NCBI RefSeq assembly: GCF_001899645.1
Contig: NZ_MKVV01000071.1
Span: 40,116-104,115, forward strand
Length of the DNA stretch: 64,000 nt
DNA from: Pseudonocardia sp. 73-21
GTDB taxonomy: Bacteria > Actinomycetota > Actinomycetes > Mycobacteriales > Pseudonocardiaceae
Direction of reading: 5' to 3'
The position numbers and the translations under genes are program-made. The notes below the pieces were generated by a model, which was given only the letters and a program-made list of their open reading frames with translations, did no database searches and was not told where the DNA came from. Below are positions 8,086 through 18,492 of this stretch, piece by piece. Every line of letters begins with the position of its first letter. The stretch's first letter is position 1.

Positions 8086-8927
8086 CCGCCCGTTGCGCCG
8101 ATCTCGCCGACGCCACGGGCGATCCGCGGGAGGGCACGGCGCCGCCCGCCCGGCGCTGGTTCCTCGTCGAGCACCCCGGGCCCTGGGGGCGGGTGGCGCT
8201 GGCGCAGTCGGGAGTCGACCCGGCCGCGGTCCACGCGCTGGCGGCGTGGGCGCTGGCCGAGGGCGGGCGGGTGCTCCTGGTGCGCAGGCCGGGCCGGGCG
8301 GCGCCGTCGACCGAGCGTCGCTGGTTCCGCGTCGACTCCCGCGAGGGCGTCGAGGAGATCCGCACCGGCACGTTCACCGCGGAGTCGGAGCTGGTGGCGG
8401 CGGCCCGGGCCCTCGGCGATCCGTACGACGGCCCGCTGCACCTCGTCTGCGCGCACGGGCGGCACGACACGTGCTGCGCCGTGCGCGGGCGCCCGCTGGC
8501 CGCCGCTCTCGCCGCGGCCGACCCGGAGCGCACCTGGGAGTGCAGCCACATCGGCGGTTGCCGCTTCGCCCCCGCACTGGTGCTGCTGCCGCACGGGTTC
8601 ACGCTCGGCGGCGTACCGGCCGACGAGGCGCCCGCCGTGGTCCGGGACTACGCCGCCGGACGGATCGACCCACGCTGGGTGCGCGGCCGCTCCTGCCACT
8701 CCCCCGCCGTCCAGGCCGCTCAGGACCACGCGCGCCGCACGACCGGCGCCGCCGGGGTGGACGCGTTGCATCTCGTCGACGCCACGGCGGACGGTGACCT
8801 GTGGACCGTCCGCTTCCGCGACCCCGACGTCTCCGTGGTGCTGCGCGAGCGCCGCGTCGACACGGGACGACCCCTCACCTGCTCGGCGACCGCGCCCGGC
8901 TGGATGCGGGTGTTCGAACCCGCGTGA
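8082..8927 (+). CDS. Sucrase/ferredoxin-like family protein (thioredoxin-fold [2Fe-2S] protein)
   Basis: A 281-residue protein of the sucrase/ferredoxin-like (Apd1-related) family. A thioredoxin-like [2Fe-2S] ferredoxin fold is expected in the middle. Candidate ligands are Cys123, His128, Cys131 and Cys132 in CAHGRHDTCC, then Cys154, His156 and Cys160 in ECSHIGGC. The GRPLA motif follows the first cluster as is typical. The start GTG 8082 overlaps the oxygenase stop (GTGA), implying translational coupling. In this operon it could supply electrons for re-reducing the oxygenase iron or for a further modification; that is inference. Confidence 0.8.
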   Translation: MTARCADLADATGDPREGTAPPARRWFLVEHPGPWGRVALAQSGVDPAAVHALAAWALAEGGRVLLVRRPGRAAPSTERRWFRVDSREGVEEIRTGTFTAESELVAAARALGDPYDGPLHLVCAHGRHDTCCAVRGRPLAAALAAADPERTWECSHIGGCRFAPALVLLPHGFTLGGVPADEAPAVVRDYAAGRIDPRWVRGRSCHSPAVQAAQDHARRTTGAAGVDALHLVDATADGDLWTVRFRDPDVSVVLRERRVDTGRPLTCSATAPGWMRVFEPA

Positions 8928-8931
8928 CCGG

Positions 8932-10035
8932 TCAGCCGGCCCGCACCTCGCTCAACGCGGACGGGTCCAGCAGCCCCAGCCCCGCCGCGTGTTCCGCGAT
9001 CTCGACGCTGCCGTCGACGGCCACCATCGGCACCCCGCCCGCCGTGATCTGCGCGGCCAGCTCGTCCAGCGCCGTGATCCGGGCCGCCGACGCCGTGGCC
9101 GTGCGCCGGATGTACACCGCCAGGATCCGGTCGGGGTGCTCGCGGGCCAGCGTGGCGTAGATCTCCGGGTCGGCCTGCCCGCTGTCGCCGACGAGCACCA
9201 GGTCGAGGCGCGGGTGCTCGCCGAGCAGGCGGCGCACCACCCCCAGCTTGTGCTCCTGCGCCCCGATCCGGAACAGCCCGCTGCGCGACGGGCCCCAGTC
9301 CGTCAGCAGCATCGGCCCGAGCGGGAACCGGCGCAGGGCGATGAACTCCAGCAGCATCTCGTGCAGGTTCCACGGGCTGGTCGAGAGGTAGAAGACGGGA
9401 CGGTCGGAGCCGACCAGTGCCCGGTAGAGGGCAGCCGCCCCGGGCAGCGGCGTGCGGTCGCCGACGTCGGTCATCAGCGTGGCCTTGAGGAACTGCCAGC
9501 CGCGCGACAGCCCGGTCTCGACGATCGTGTCGTCCACGTCGCTGACCAGCCCGACCCGCGCGTCGGGATGGACGACGAGCACCTGGGCGCGGGCGCTCGT
9601 GCCGTCGGCCAGGGCCAGCCCGACGTCGTGCCAGCCGGGGGCGAGCTCCGGCACGTCGAGCACGGCGTCGAGGTAGCCGTCGTCGTCGGTGCGGGCGGTG
9701 GCGGCGCCTCCGGGGGCGTCGACCGTGACCGGCGTGCGGGGCACCTCGACCGTCAGGAACCTGGCCAGCGTGGAGCGCAGCACCGCCCGCCTCGATCGCG
9801 GGCCCGGCAGCGGTGCGGCCGGCACGCCCACCGCGGGCGCCTCCACGTCCGGCCGGCCGCGCACGACGCGGCCGCCGATCCGGATGCGCCGGGTGGTGCC
9901 GTGGCCGATGAACGGGACGATCATCGGGCGGTCCCGGCCGCGGATCCGCAGGATCAGCCACAGCACCATCTGCACCGCGTCCTCCACGGTCATGGCGGCC
10001 CGGATGAGCACTCGGCGCAGAGTCACCCCGGACAA
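8932..10035 (-). CDS. App1-family phosphatase (DUF2183, phosphatidate phosphatase-like)
   Basis: A protein of up to 367 residues. The N-terminal half is a beta-rich accessory region; the C-terminal half is the HAD-like App1 catalytic domain. DVDDTIVETG carries the nucleophile and acid/base Asp pair, YLSTSPWNLH supplies motif II and LVGDSGQADPE motif III. The yeast relative dephosphorylates phosphatidate; bacterial substrates are not established. The open frame starts at TTG 10035, and GTG 10026 is a plausible alternative. It is convergent with the sucrase/ferredoxin-like gene, ending 5 nt after it, and divergent from the HAD gene at 10082. Confidence 0.85.
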   Translation of the reverse strand: MSGVTLRRVLIRAAMTVEDAVQMVLWLILRIRGRDRPMIVPFIGHGTTRRIRIGGRVVRGRPDVEAPAVGVPAAPLPGPRSRRAVLRSTLARFLTVEVPRTPVTVDAPGGAATARTDDDGYLDAVLDVPELAPGWHDVGLALADGTSARAQVLVVHPDARVGLVSDVDDTIVETGLSRGWQFLKATLMTDVGDRTPLPGAAALYRALVGSDRPVFYLSTSPWNLHEMLLEFIALRRFPLGPMLLTDWGPSRSGLFRIGAQEHKLGVVRRLLGEHPRLDLVLVGDSGQADPEIYATLAREHPDRILAVYIRRTATASAARITALDELAAQITAGGVPMVAVDGSVEIAEHAAGLGLLDPSALSEVRAG

Positions 10036-10068
10036 CTACCTCACGCCGGGGCGAACCGCCAGCCCACG

Positions 10069-10074
10069 TACGCT
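10069..10074 (+). promoter_or_regulatory. Leaderless -10 box for the HAD phosphatase
   Basis: TACGCT lies 7 nt before GTG 10082. Confidence 0.45.
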
Positions 10075-10081
10075 GCGACCA

Positions 10082-10756
10082 GTGCGCACCGTGCTCCTCG
10101 ACCTCGACGGCACCCTCGTCGACTCCGCGTCCCTGATCACCGAACACCTGGCCGCCGCGATCACCGAGGCCGGCGTCCCGACGCGGTTCACCCCGCAGCA
10201 GCTGCGCGGCCTGGTGGGCCCGCCGTTCGAGACGGCGCTGCCGGAACTGGGCCTCACGCCCGACCAGACGCTGGCCACGATCGCCGCCTACCGCGTCAGC
10301 TACGACGCCGTCGCCGCCACGCACACGCCGCTCTATCCCGGCGTGCCCGAGCTGCTGGGCGAGCTGGCGGCCGCGGGGCTGCGGCTCGCGGTGGCCACGT
10401 CCAAGCCGGAACACCTGGCGGTCCGCATCGTCGGGGGCGTCGGGATCGGCGGGCACTTCACGCTGGTCGGCGGCGCCGACCACGCGATCGGCCGGGTCGG
10501 CAAGAACAGGGTGGTGGCGTCGGTGCTGGAACGACTCGCCCTCGACCCGTCCCGCGACGCGGTGGTGATGGTGGGCGACCGCCACCACGACGTCGACGGG
10601 GCGGGCGAGCACGGCGTGCCCACCGTCGGGGTGGGGTGGGGCTACGCCGAGCCCGGCGAGCTGGCCGGCGCGGTGACCGTGGTGGACACCCTCGAGGCCC
10701 TGCGCGAGGTGCTCACCGGCGACGATGTCTGGTCCGCGACGGTCACGGCGGCCTAG
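10082..10756 (+). CDS. HAD-family phosphatase, phosphoglycolate phosphatase-like
   Basis: A 224-residue HAD hydrolase with a small alpha-helical cap. Motif I is DLDGTLVDS right at the N terminus (nucleophile and acid/base Asp), motif II is ATSKPE, the Lys is in GKNR and motif III is MVGDRHHDVDGA. The layout matches Gph/PpaX-type phosphatases. The open frame extends hundreds of bases upstream, but motif I sits seven residues after GTG 10082, where a TACGCT box is also found, so that is the chosen start. The substrate is probably a small phosphorylated metabolite such as 2-phosphoglycolate or pyrophosphate. The following 214 bp (10757-10970) hold no gene I can support. Confidence 0.9.
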   Translation: MRTVLLDLDGTLVDSASLITEHLAAAITEAGVPTRFTPQQLRGLVGPPFETALPELGLTPDQTLATIAAYRVSYDAVAATHTPLYPGVPELLGELAAAGLRLAVATSKPEHLAVRIVGGVGIGGHFTLVGGADHAIGRVGKNRVVASVLERLALDPSRDAVVMVGDRHHDVDGAGEHGVPTVGVGWGYAEPGELAGAVTVVDTLEALREVLTGDDVWSATVTAA

Positions 10757-10970
10757 CGACATCGGGGGCACGCACGTGGCCACCCGACCGGGGGAGCCGT
10801 CCGACCGGCCCCGTCCGTGTCATCCCGTCGGCGGGAGCCGGCGAACCACCTGCGGGGGCTCCCCGCCGGCCGGACCGGGTGGGACGTGCCCGAGGGCGAC
10901 GACGGCGCCGCGCGCGTCCACCGGTGCCTGGCGCGGCTCCCCTCGACGGCCCCACCCGCTGCCGCCGGGG

Positions 10971-11732
10971 TCAGAGGATCCCCGCCGGCATGCCCCCGCC
11001 ATCGACGCTGATGCGCTGGCCGGTGAGGTAGTCGGCGTCCTGGCCGGCCAGGAACGCCACCACCCCGGCGACGTCCTCGGGGCGGGCGACGCGGCCGAAC
11101 GGGAAGCGTCCGTCGAGCTCGGCGATGGTGGTGCCCGCGGTCGCGGCCACCAGCCGGTCGCCCATGTCCGTGGCCACCAGCCCGGGCGCCACGATGTTGA
11201 CCCGGACGCCCGCGCCGCGCTCCTCCGCTGCGAGCGTGCGGGCCGCGGCCTCCAGCGCCACCTTCGCCATCGTGTAGGCCGCCCCGTTCGCGGGGGCCCG
11301 GTCGACGATCACGCTCGACACGACGATCACGTCGGCGCGCCCGGCCGCGCGCAGGTCGGGCAGCAGCAGGCGGACCAGCTCCAGCGGGCCGAGCGTGTGC
11401 ACCCGCAGCAGGCGCAGGTACTCGTCCTCGCCGGTGTCGGCGATCGCCGTGCCGCGGCTGGCCGTGCCCGCGTTGCTGACGAGCAGGTCCACCGGCCCGA
11501 GGTCGGTGCGCACGGCGTCGACCATCGCGGCCACCGCGTCGGAGTCGCCGATCGCCGCCCGGTAGGCCCGGGCCGTGCCGCCCGCCCTCTCGACCGCGGA
11601 CACCGTGTCGGCCGCCGCCGCCTCGTCGCGGCGGTAGTTGACGGCCACGGTGGCGCCGTCGGCGGCCAGACGCAGGGCGATGGCGCGGCCGATCCCACGG
11701 GAGGCGCCGGTGACGAGGGCAGTTCGTTTCAT
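10971..11732 (-). CDS. SDR-family oxidoreductase, FabG-like
   Basis: A 253-residue classical short-chain dehydrogenase. The N-terminal TGASRGIGRA binds the NAD(P) cofactor, SNAG is present, and catalytic Ser and Tyr-x-x-x-Lys appear as VSSV and YTMAK. The C-terminal PFGRVARPEDVAGVVAFLAG and LTGQRISVDGGG are typical of FabG-like 3-ketoacyl reductases. ATG 11732 is the chosen start; ATG 11744 in the same frame adds four residues. It is downstream of, and in the same orientation as, the second glycerol kinase but separated by 170 bp. The substrate is not known. Confidence 0.9.
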   Translation of the reverse strand: MKRTALVTGASRGIGRAIALRLAADGATVAVNYRRDEAAAADTVSAVERAGGTARAYRAAIGDSDAVAAMVDAVRTDLGPVDLLVSNAGTASRGTAIADTGEDEYLRLLRVHTLGPLELVRLLLPDLRAAGRADVIVVSSVIVDRAPANGAAYTMAKVALEAAARTLAAEERGAGVRVNIVAPGLVATDMGDRLVAATAGTTIAELDGRFPFGRVARPEDVAGVVAFLAGQDADYLTGQRISVDGGGMPAGIL

Positions 11733-11902
11733 GGGGATCACCATGCCCGATGTGCGGCAGGATGCGGGCACCGATCGGTGGCGCGGGCCCACCAGGGACG
11801 AGACCGGGGCGCGGGGCTGCACCGGCTGCTGCCGCTGCTCGGCCCGCACCGGCGCTGCTGCCGTTCGACCGTGTGGTGACCGACCGGATCGCCCGGGCCC
11901 GG

Positions 11903-13410
<1,508 letters not shown>

Positions 13411-13414
<4 letters not shown>

Positions 13415-14163
13415 AGGAGCGCCACCGAGATCTCGCGGGACGCGCCTAGCAGCTGCTCGGCCAGCCTCGGGCGCAGCTCGCCGCCCACCCCGAACAGCTC
13501 CTCCGCCGGCCCGACCAGGCCCAGCGCCCCCACCACCACGCCGCCGCTGGCCCGCAGCGGCGCCGCGGCCCCGCCGACGCCCGCCTCGAACTCGCCGGTG
13601 TCGCCCGCCCAGCCGCGGTGCCGGGCGGTGGCCAGGTGCTTCTCCAGCGTGGCGGCGACGGTGCAGGTGCGGCCCGTCCACGGGTGCAGGTCGAGATCAC
13701 CGGGCCGGGGCGTGGCCACCGGCGCGAACGCGAGCAGGCACTTGCCCAGCGCCGTGGCGTGCAGGGGGAGCTCCTCGCCCGTGCGCAGCCGCTGGTGGCT
13801 GCCGTCGGGGCGGAAGACGTGGTGCACCAGGCGGACCGTCCGGTGCTCGACGACGCCCAGGTGCACGGCCAGGCCGCTGCTGCCGGCGAGCGCGTCGGCC
13901 CAGTTCATGGCCGCGGCCCGCAGGTCGTGGCGGTCGCGGAGGTGGCCGAGCTCCTGCAGGCCCGAGCCCAGCATGTACCGGTTGGAGTCCATGTCCTGGT
14001 CGACGAAGCCCACGTCGCGAAGCGTGCGGACGATGCCGTGGGCCGTCGGACGGGGCAGGTCGAGCGCCGCCGCGATCTCGTTCAGGCCGAGCGGCCGGCC
14101 CGTGCCACCGAGCAGCCGCAGCACGGCTGCGGCCCGTTCGATCGACTGGATGGCCCCCGGCAC
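13411..14163 (-). CDS. gylR: IclR-family regulator, GylR-like
   Basis: A 250-residue IclR protein with an N-terminal winged helix (about 1-65, containing LNEIAAALDLPRPTAHGIVR) and a C-terminal effector domain (LHATALGKCLLAF and related segments). In Streptomyces the IclR protein GylR controls the glycerol operon gylCABX, and the position here, next to glpF-glpK-glpD, supports the same role, probably with a glycerol metabolite as effector. Start is GTG 14163. A dyad at 14206-14228 lies between this gene and glpF and is the likely operator. The stop overlaps the start of the second glpK. Confidence 0.85.
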
Positions 14164-14205
14164 GACCCCGACATTACGACGACTGGTGTGACCTTCGCCC
14201 GTTCG

Positions 14206-14228
14206 GGCGTTCGACAATGCCGAACGCC
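14206..14228. promoter_or_regulatory. Candidate IclR/GylR operator
   Basis: A perfect inverted repeat of GGCGTTCG and CGAACGCC separated by 7 nt. It lies 43 nt from the IclR start and about 80 nt before glpF, in the divergent control region. Confidence 0.55.
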
Positions 14229-14307
14229 TGGCGTTGCCGCAGGTCCGGTCGATTCCTAGCGTCCCCAGCGACCCGCGACGGGAGCGGGCAGAAACCGGAG
14301 GGCTTCG

Positions 14308-15138
14308 ATGGCGAAGAACTCGATAACGCAGAACTCGGTCGTCGGGGAACTGAGCGCCGAGTTCCTGGGCACCATGATCCTCATCCTGTTCGGCAACGGA
14401 GTGGTCGCACAGGTCGTGACCAGCTCCGACAAGAGCCTCGGCGGCCACGACTCGATCGCGTGGGCGTGGGGCCTCGGCGTCACGCTCGGGGTGTACGTGG
14501 CGGCGCGGCTCTCGGGAGCCCACCTCAACCCGGCCGTGACGATCGCGCTGGCCGCGTTCAAGGGCTTCTCCTGGCGGAAGGTCCTCCCCTACTCGCTGGC
14601 GCAGACCGCGGGTGCGTTCGTGGCGGCGCTGATCGTCCGGTTCGTGTACGCGGACCTCATCAACGCCATGGACCCGGGCCACACCTACAAGACCCAGGGC
14701 ATCTTCTCGACGCTGCCGGGCAACGGGGCCGGGCCGGTCACGATCCCGACCGCGTTCTTCGACCAGATCGTCGGCACCGCGATCCTCGTCTTCGTGATCT
14801 TCGCGCTGACGACGGCCGCGAACAACGCCCCGCTGTCCAACCTCGGTCCGGTGGTCGTCGGCCTGCTCGTCGTCGCGATCGGGATGGCGTGGGGCGCGAA
14901 CGCCGGCTACGCGATCAACCCGGCCCGTGACTTCGGGCCGCGGCTCGCCTCGTTCGTGACGGGGTACGCCACCGCGTTCCTGGACCAGCACGGCAGCGTG
15001 TACTTCTGGCTACCCATCGTGGCCCCGATCATCGGCGGCCTGATCGGTGGGGCACTGTTCAAGTACATGATCGAAGGCTTCCTGTCCACCGCCACCGGCG
15101 AGGACATCACGGTGTCCGAGCCGATCGAGAACCGCTGA
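14308..15138 (+). CDS. glpF: Glycerol uptake facilitator (MIP/aquaglyceroporin)
   Basis: A 276-residue MIP-family channel with six membrane helices and two half-helices. The pore motifs NPA are at 74-76 (AHLNPAV) and 204-206 ([10 protein letters not shown]); the Asp after the second NPAR is typical of glycerol-conducting members rather than pure aquaporins. It lets glycerol enter by facilitated diffusion, trapped by the kinase encoded next. ATG 14308 has a GGAGGG ribosome-binding site at 14297-14302. It is the first gene of glpF-glpK-glpD, with 49 nt to glpK, and is probably repressed by the divergent IclR protein. Confidence 0.95.
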   Translation: MAKNSITQNSVVGELSAEFLGTMILILFGNGVVAQVVTSSDKSLGGHDSIAWAWGLGVTLGVYVAARLSGAHLNPAVTIALAAFKGFSWRKVLPYSLAQTAGAFVAALIVRFVYADLINAMDPGHTYKTQGIFSTLPGNGAGPVTIPTAFFDQIVGTAILVFVIFALTTAANNAPLSNLGPVVVGLLVVAIGMAWGANAGYAINPARDFGPRLASFVTGYATAFLDQHGSVYFWLPIVAPIIGGLIGGALFKYMIEGFLSTATGEDITVSEPIENR

Positions 15139-15187
15139 GGCCTGCTCGTCAGAGCCGGACATCGCTACCGCAGAAGGAGAGAACTCA

Positions 15188-16708
15188 ATGGCCGAGTTCG
15201 TCGGTGCCGTCGACCAGGGCACCACCAGCACCCGATTCATGGTTTTCGACCACTCCGGCAACGAGGTGGGCCGCCACCAGCTCGAGCACGAGCAGATCCT
15301 CCCGCAGGCCGGCTGGGTGGAGCACAACCCCGTCGAGATCTGGGAGCGCACGTCGTCGGTCATCCAGACCGGGCTGAACAAGACCAACCTGTCGGCGAGC
15401 GACCTCGTCTCCCTGGGCATCACCAACCAGCGCGAGACGGCCGTGGTGTGGGACAAGCGCACCGGACGCCCGCTCTACAACGCGATCGTCTGGCAGGACA
15501 CCCGCACCGACCGCATCGCCTCCGCACTCGACCGCGACGGCCGCGGCGACGTGATCCGCCAGAAGGCGGGCCTCCCGCCGGCCACGTACTTCTCCGGCGG
15601 CAAGATCCAGTGGATCCTCGAGAACGTCGACGGCGCCCGTGAGGCGGCCGAGTCGGGGAACGCGATCTTCGGCAACACCGACACCTGGCTGCTCTGGAAC
15701 CTCACCGGCGGCACCAGCGGGGGCGTGCACGTCACCGACCCGACCAACGCCAGCCGCACGATGCTGATGAACCTCGAGACCCTCGACTGGGACGACGAGC
15801 TCCTCGGCTTCTTCAACATCCCGCGCGCGATGCTGCCGGAGATCAAGCCCAGCTCCGCCCCGGGCGAGGGCTACGGCACGACGCTGAAGAACGGGCCACT
15901 GAACGGCGAGGTCACCCTCAACGGCGACCTCGGTGACCAGCAGGCCGCGATGGTCGGCCAGGTCTGCCTGGCCCCCGGCGAGGCCAAGAACACCTACGGC
16001 ACCGGCAACTTCATGCTGCTCAACACGGGCACGGAGCTGGTGCGCTCGAAGGCGGGCCTGCTCTCCACGGTCTGCTACAAGTTCGGCGACGAACCGACGG
16101 TGTACGCCCTGGAGGGCTCCATCGCCGTCACCGGGTCGGCCGTGCAGTGGCTGCGCGACCAGCTCGGCATCATCTCCGGCGCATCGGAGAGCGAGTCGCT
16201 GGCCCGGCAGGTGCCCGACAACGGCGGCGTGTACTTCGTGCCGGCGTTCTCCGGGCTCTTCGCCCCGTACTGGCGTTCCGACGCCCGCGGCGCGATCGTC
16301 GGCCTGTCGCGGTTCAACACCAACGCCCACCTGGCGCGCGCCACGCTGGAGGCGATCTGCTACCAGAGCCGCGACGTGGCCGAGGCCATGGAGAAGGACT
16401 CCGGGGTGCACCTGGAGGTGCTCAAGGTCGACGGCGGCGTCACCGCCAACGAGCTGTGCATGCAGATCCAGGCCGACGTGCTGGGCGTCGAGGTCAGCCG
16501 TCCGGTGGTCGCGGAGACCACGGCCCTGGGTGCGGCGTACGCGGCCGGGCTCGCCGTGGGCTTCTGGAAGAACACCGACGAGTTGCGTTCCAACTGGAAC
16601 GAGTCGAAGCGCTGGACGCCGCAGTGGTCCAAGGAACAGCGTGACGAGGGCTACGCGAAGTGGGGCAAGGCGGTCACGCGCACGTTGGACTGGGTAGACG
16701 TCAGCTGA
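15188..16708 (+). CDS. glpK: Glycerol kinase
   Basis: A 506-residue glycerol kinase giving sn-glycerol 3-phosphate from glycerol and ATP. All FGGY signatures are visible: [10 protein letters not shown] near the N terminus, [33 protein letters not shown] and the C-terminal VDGGVTAN. Start ATG 15188 follows GAAGGAG at 15173-15179. It lies between the glpF channel and the glpD dehydrogenase in one operon. It is a paralogue of the kinase at 11903-13414 on the opposite strand. Confidence 0.96.
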   Translation: MAEFVGAVDQGTTSTRFMVFDHSGNEVGRHQLEHEQILPQAGWVEHNPVEIWERTSSVIQTGLNKTNLSASDLVSLGITNQRETAVVWDKRTGRPLYNAIVWQDTRTDRIASALDRDGRGDVIRQKAGLPPATYFSGGKIQWILENVDGAREAAESGNAIFGNTDTWLLWNLTGGTSGGVHVTDPTNASRTMLMNLETLDWDDELLGFFNIPRAMLPEIKPSSAPGEGYGTTLKNGPLNGEVTLNGDLGDQQAAMVGQVCLAPGEAKNTYGTGNFMLLNTGTELVRSKAGLLSTVCYKFGDEPTVYALEGSIAVTGSAVQWLRDQLGIISGASESESLARQVPDNGGVYFVPAFSGLFAPYWRSDARGAIVGLSRFNTNAHLARATLEAICYQSRDVAEAMEKDSGVHLEVLKVDGGVTANELCMQIQADVLGVEVSRPVVAETTALGAAYAAGLAVGFWKNTDELRSNWNESKRWTPQWSKEQRDEGYAKWGKAVTRTLDWVDVS

Positions 16709-16731
16709 GCTAGGCCTACGAAAGGATCATC

Positions 16732-18441
16732 ATGCGATCGGTCGCACTCTCTCCCGACAACCGGTCCGCCGCGCTGTCGGCGATGGCCGCGACCGAACTC
16801 GACGTGCTGGTCATCGGGGGTGGTGTCGTGGGCGCGGGAAGCGCCCTCGACGCCGCCACCCGAGGCCTGAACGTCGGGCTCGTCGAGGCCCGTGACTTCG
16901 CCTCCGGCACGTCGAGCCGGTCCAGCAAGCTCATCCACGGTGGCCTGCGCTACCTGGAGATGCTGGACTTCCGGCTCGTCGCCGAGGCCCTGTCCGAGCG
17001 GGGGCTGCTCATCGACAAGCTCGCCCCCCACCTGGTCCGCCCGGTGCCGTTCATCTACCCGCTCAAGCACCACGTGTGGGAGCGGTTCTACGCCGGCAGC
17101 GGCGTGGCGCTCTACGACGCGCTGGCCAAGGCGTCGGGCAACGGGGCCGGGCTGCCCCTGCACCGGCACCTCACGCGCCGGGGTGCGCGCCGGATCGTGC
17201 CGTCGCTGCGCAAGGACGCGCTGGTCGGCGCCCTGCAGTACTACGACGCGCAGGTCGACGACGCGCGGCACACGATGTTCATCGCCCGCACGGCCGCCGC
17301 GTACGGGGCGCACGTGGCCACCCGCGCCCGGGTGGTCGGGCTGCTGCGCGAGGGCGAGCGGGTCACCGGCGCCGAGGTGCACGACCTGGAGTCGGGCGCC
17401 ACCGTCAAGATCCACGCCAGGCAGGTCATCAACGCCACCGGCGTGTGGACCGACGAGACGCAGGCCCTGGTGGGCGAGCGCGGGCAGTTCAAGGTGCGCG
17501 CCAGCAAGGGCATCCACCTGGTGGTCCCGCGCGACCGCATCCAGGGCGACTCCGGCCTGATCCTGCGCACCGAGAAGTCGGTGCTGTTCGTCATCCCGTG
17601 GGGCCGGCACTGGATCATCGGCACCACCGACACGGACTGGGACCTCGACAAGGCCCACCCGGCCGCGTCCGCCGCCGACATCGACTACCTGCTCACCCAC
17701 GTCAACGCCGTGCTGGAGCAGCCGCTCACGCACGCCGACGTGGAGGGCGTGTACGCCGGTCTGCGGCCCCTGCTCTCGGGCGAGTCGGACTCCACGTCCA
17801 AGCTCTCCCGCGAGCACGCCGTGGCCCACACCGCGCCGGGGCTCGTCGTCGTCGCGGGCGGGAAGTACACCACCTACCGGATCATGGCCAAGGACGCTGT
17901 GGACGCGGCGGTGCACGCCCTGGACGCCAAGGTGCCGGCGTCGGTCACGGAGAACGTGCCGCTGCTCGGGGCCGAGGGCTACGACGCGGTGAAGAACAAC
18001 CGCTACCTGCTGGCCCAGCAGTACGGGCTGCACGTGGCCCGCATCGAGCACCTGCTGGGGCGCCACGGGTCGCTCGTCGACGAGGTGCTGGAGCTCGTCG
18101 CCGCCGACCCGACGCTGGGCGAGCCGCTGGCCGGGGCGCCCGACTACCTGCGCGCCGAGATCGTCTACGCGGCGTCGCACGAGGGGGCCCGGCACGTCGA
18201 GGACCTCCTGGCGCGGCGCACCCGCATCTCGATCGAGACCTTCGACCGCGGTGTGAGCTCGATGGAGGAGGCGGCGAGGCTCGCCGCTCCGGTCCTGGGT
18301 TGGAGCGAGGAGCAGATCGAGCGCGAGGTGGAGCACTACCGCAAGCGCGTCGACGCCGAGCGGGAGAGCCAGAAGATGCCCGACGACGAGACGGCCGACT
18401 CCGCGCGCCTCGGCGCACCCGAGGTCGTGCCGCTGGTCTGA
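16732..18441 (+). CDS. glpD: Aerobic glycerol-3-phosphate dehydrogenase
   Basis: A 569-residue FAD-dependent dehydrogenase that oxidises glycerol 3-phosphate to dihydroxyacetone phosphate and passes electrons to quinones at the inner membrane face. The FAD-binding VIGGGVVGAGSALDAATRG is at about 26-45, followed by DFASGTSSRSSKLIHGGLRYLE, a GlpD hallmark. The C-terminal domain (after about 400) matches the DAO_C region. ATG 16732 is preceded by AAAGGA at 16721-16726. It is the last gene of the glycerol operon and is followed by a strong hairpin. Confidence 0.96.
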   Translation: MRSVALSPDNRSAALSAMAATELDVLVIGGGVVGAGSALDAATRGLNVGLVEARDFASGTSSRSSKLIHGGLRYLEMLDFRLVAEALSERGLLIDKLAPHLVRPVPFIYPLKHHVWERFYAGSGVALYDALAKASGNGAGLPLHRHLTRRGARRIVPSLRKDALVGALQYYDAQVDDARHTMFIARTAAAYGAHVATRARVVGLLREGERVTGAEVHDLESGATVKIHARQVINATGVWTDETQALVGERGQFKVRASKGIHLVVPRDRIQGDSGLILRTEKSVLFVIPWGRHWIIGTTDTDWDLDKAHPAASAADIDYLLTHVNAVLEQPLTHADVEGVYAGLRPLLSGESDSTSKLSREHAVAHTAPGLVVVAGGKYTTYRIMAKDAVDAAVHALDAKVPASVTENVPLLGAEGYDAVKNNRYLLAQQYGLHVARIEHLLGRHGSLVDEVLELVAADPTLGEPLAGAPDYLRAEIVYAASHEGARHVEDLLARRTRISIETFDRGVSSMEEAARLAAPVLGWSEEQIEREVEHYRKRVDAERESQKMPDDETADSARLGAPEVVPLV

Positions 18442-18451
18442 GAACGGCGCA

Positions 18452-18488
18452 CGGTCCGGCCGCCCGCCCCACGGGGGCGGCCGGACCG
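18452..18488. terminator. Bidirectional hairpin terminator between glpD and the DyP gene
   Basis: A perfect 14-bp stem, CGGTCCGGCCGCCC (18452-18465) pairing with GGGCGGCCGGACCG (18475-18488), with a 9-nt loop. It lies 10 nt after glpD and 4 nt from the end of the convergent peroxidase gene. It lacks a T tract, as is common in high-GC actinobacteria. Confidence 0.75.
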
Positions 18489-18492
18489 GTGG

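Noticed and set aside
10757..10970. Short frames in the gap between the HAD and SDR genes
   Set aside because: No start with a ribosome-binding site or -10 box and no domain; compositionally like other shadow frames.
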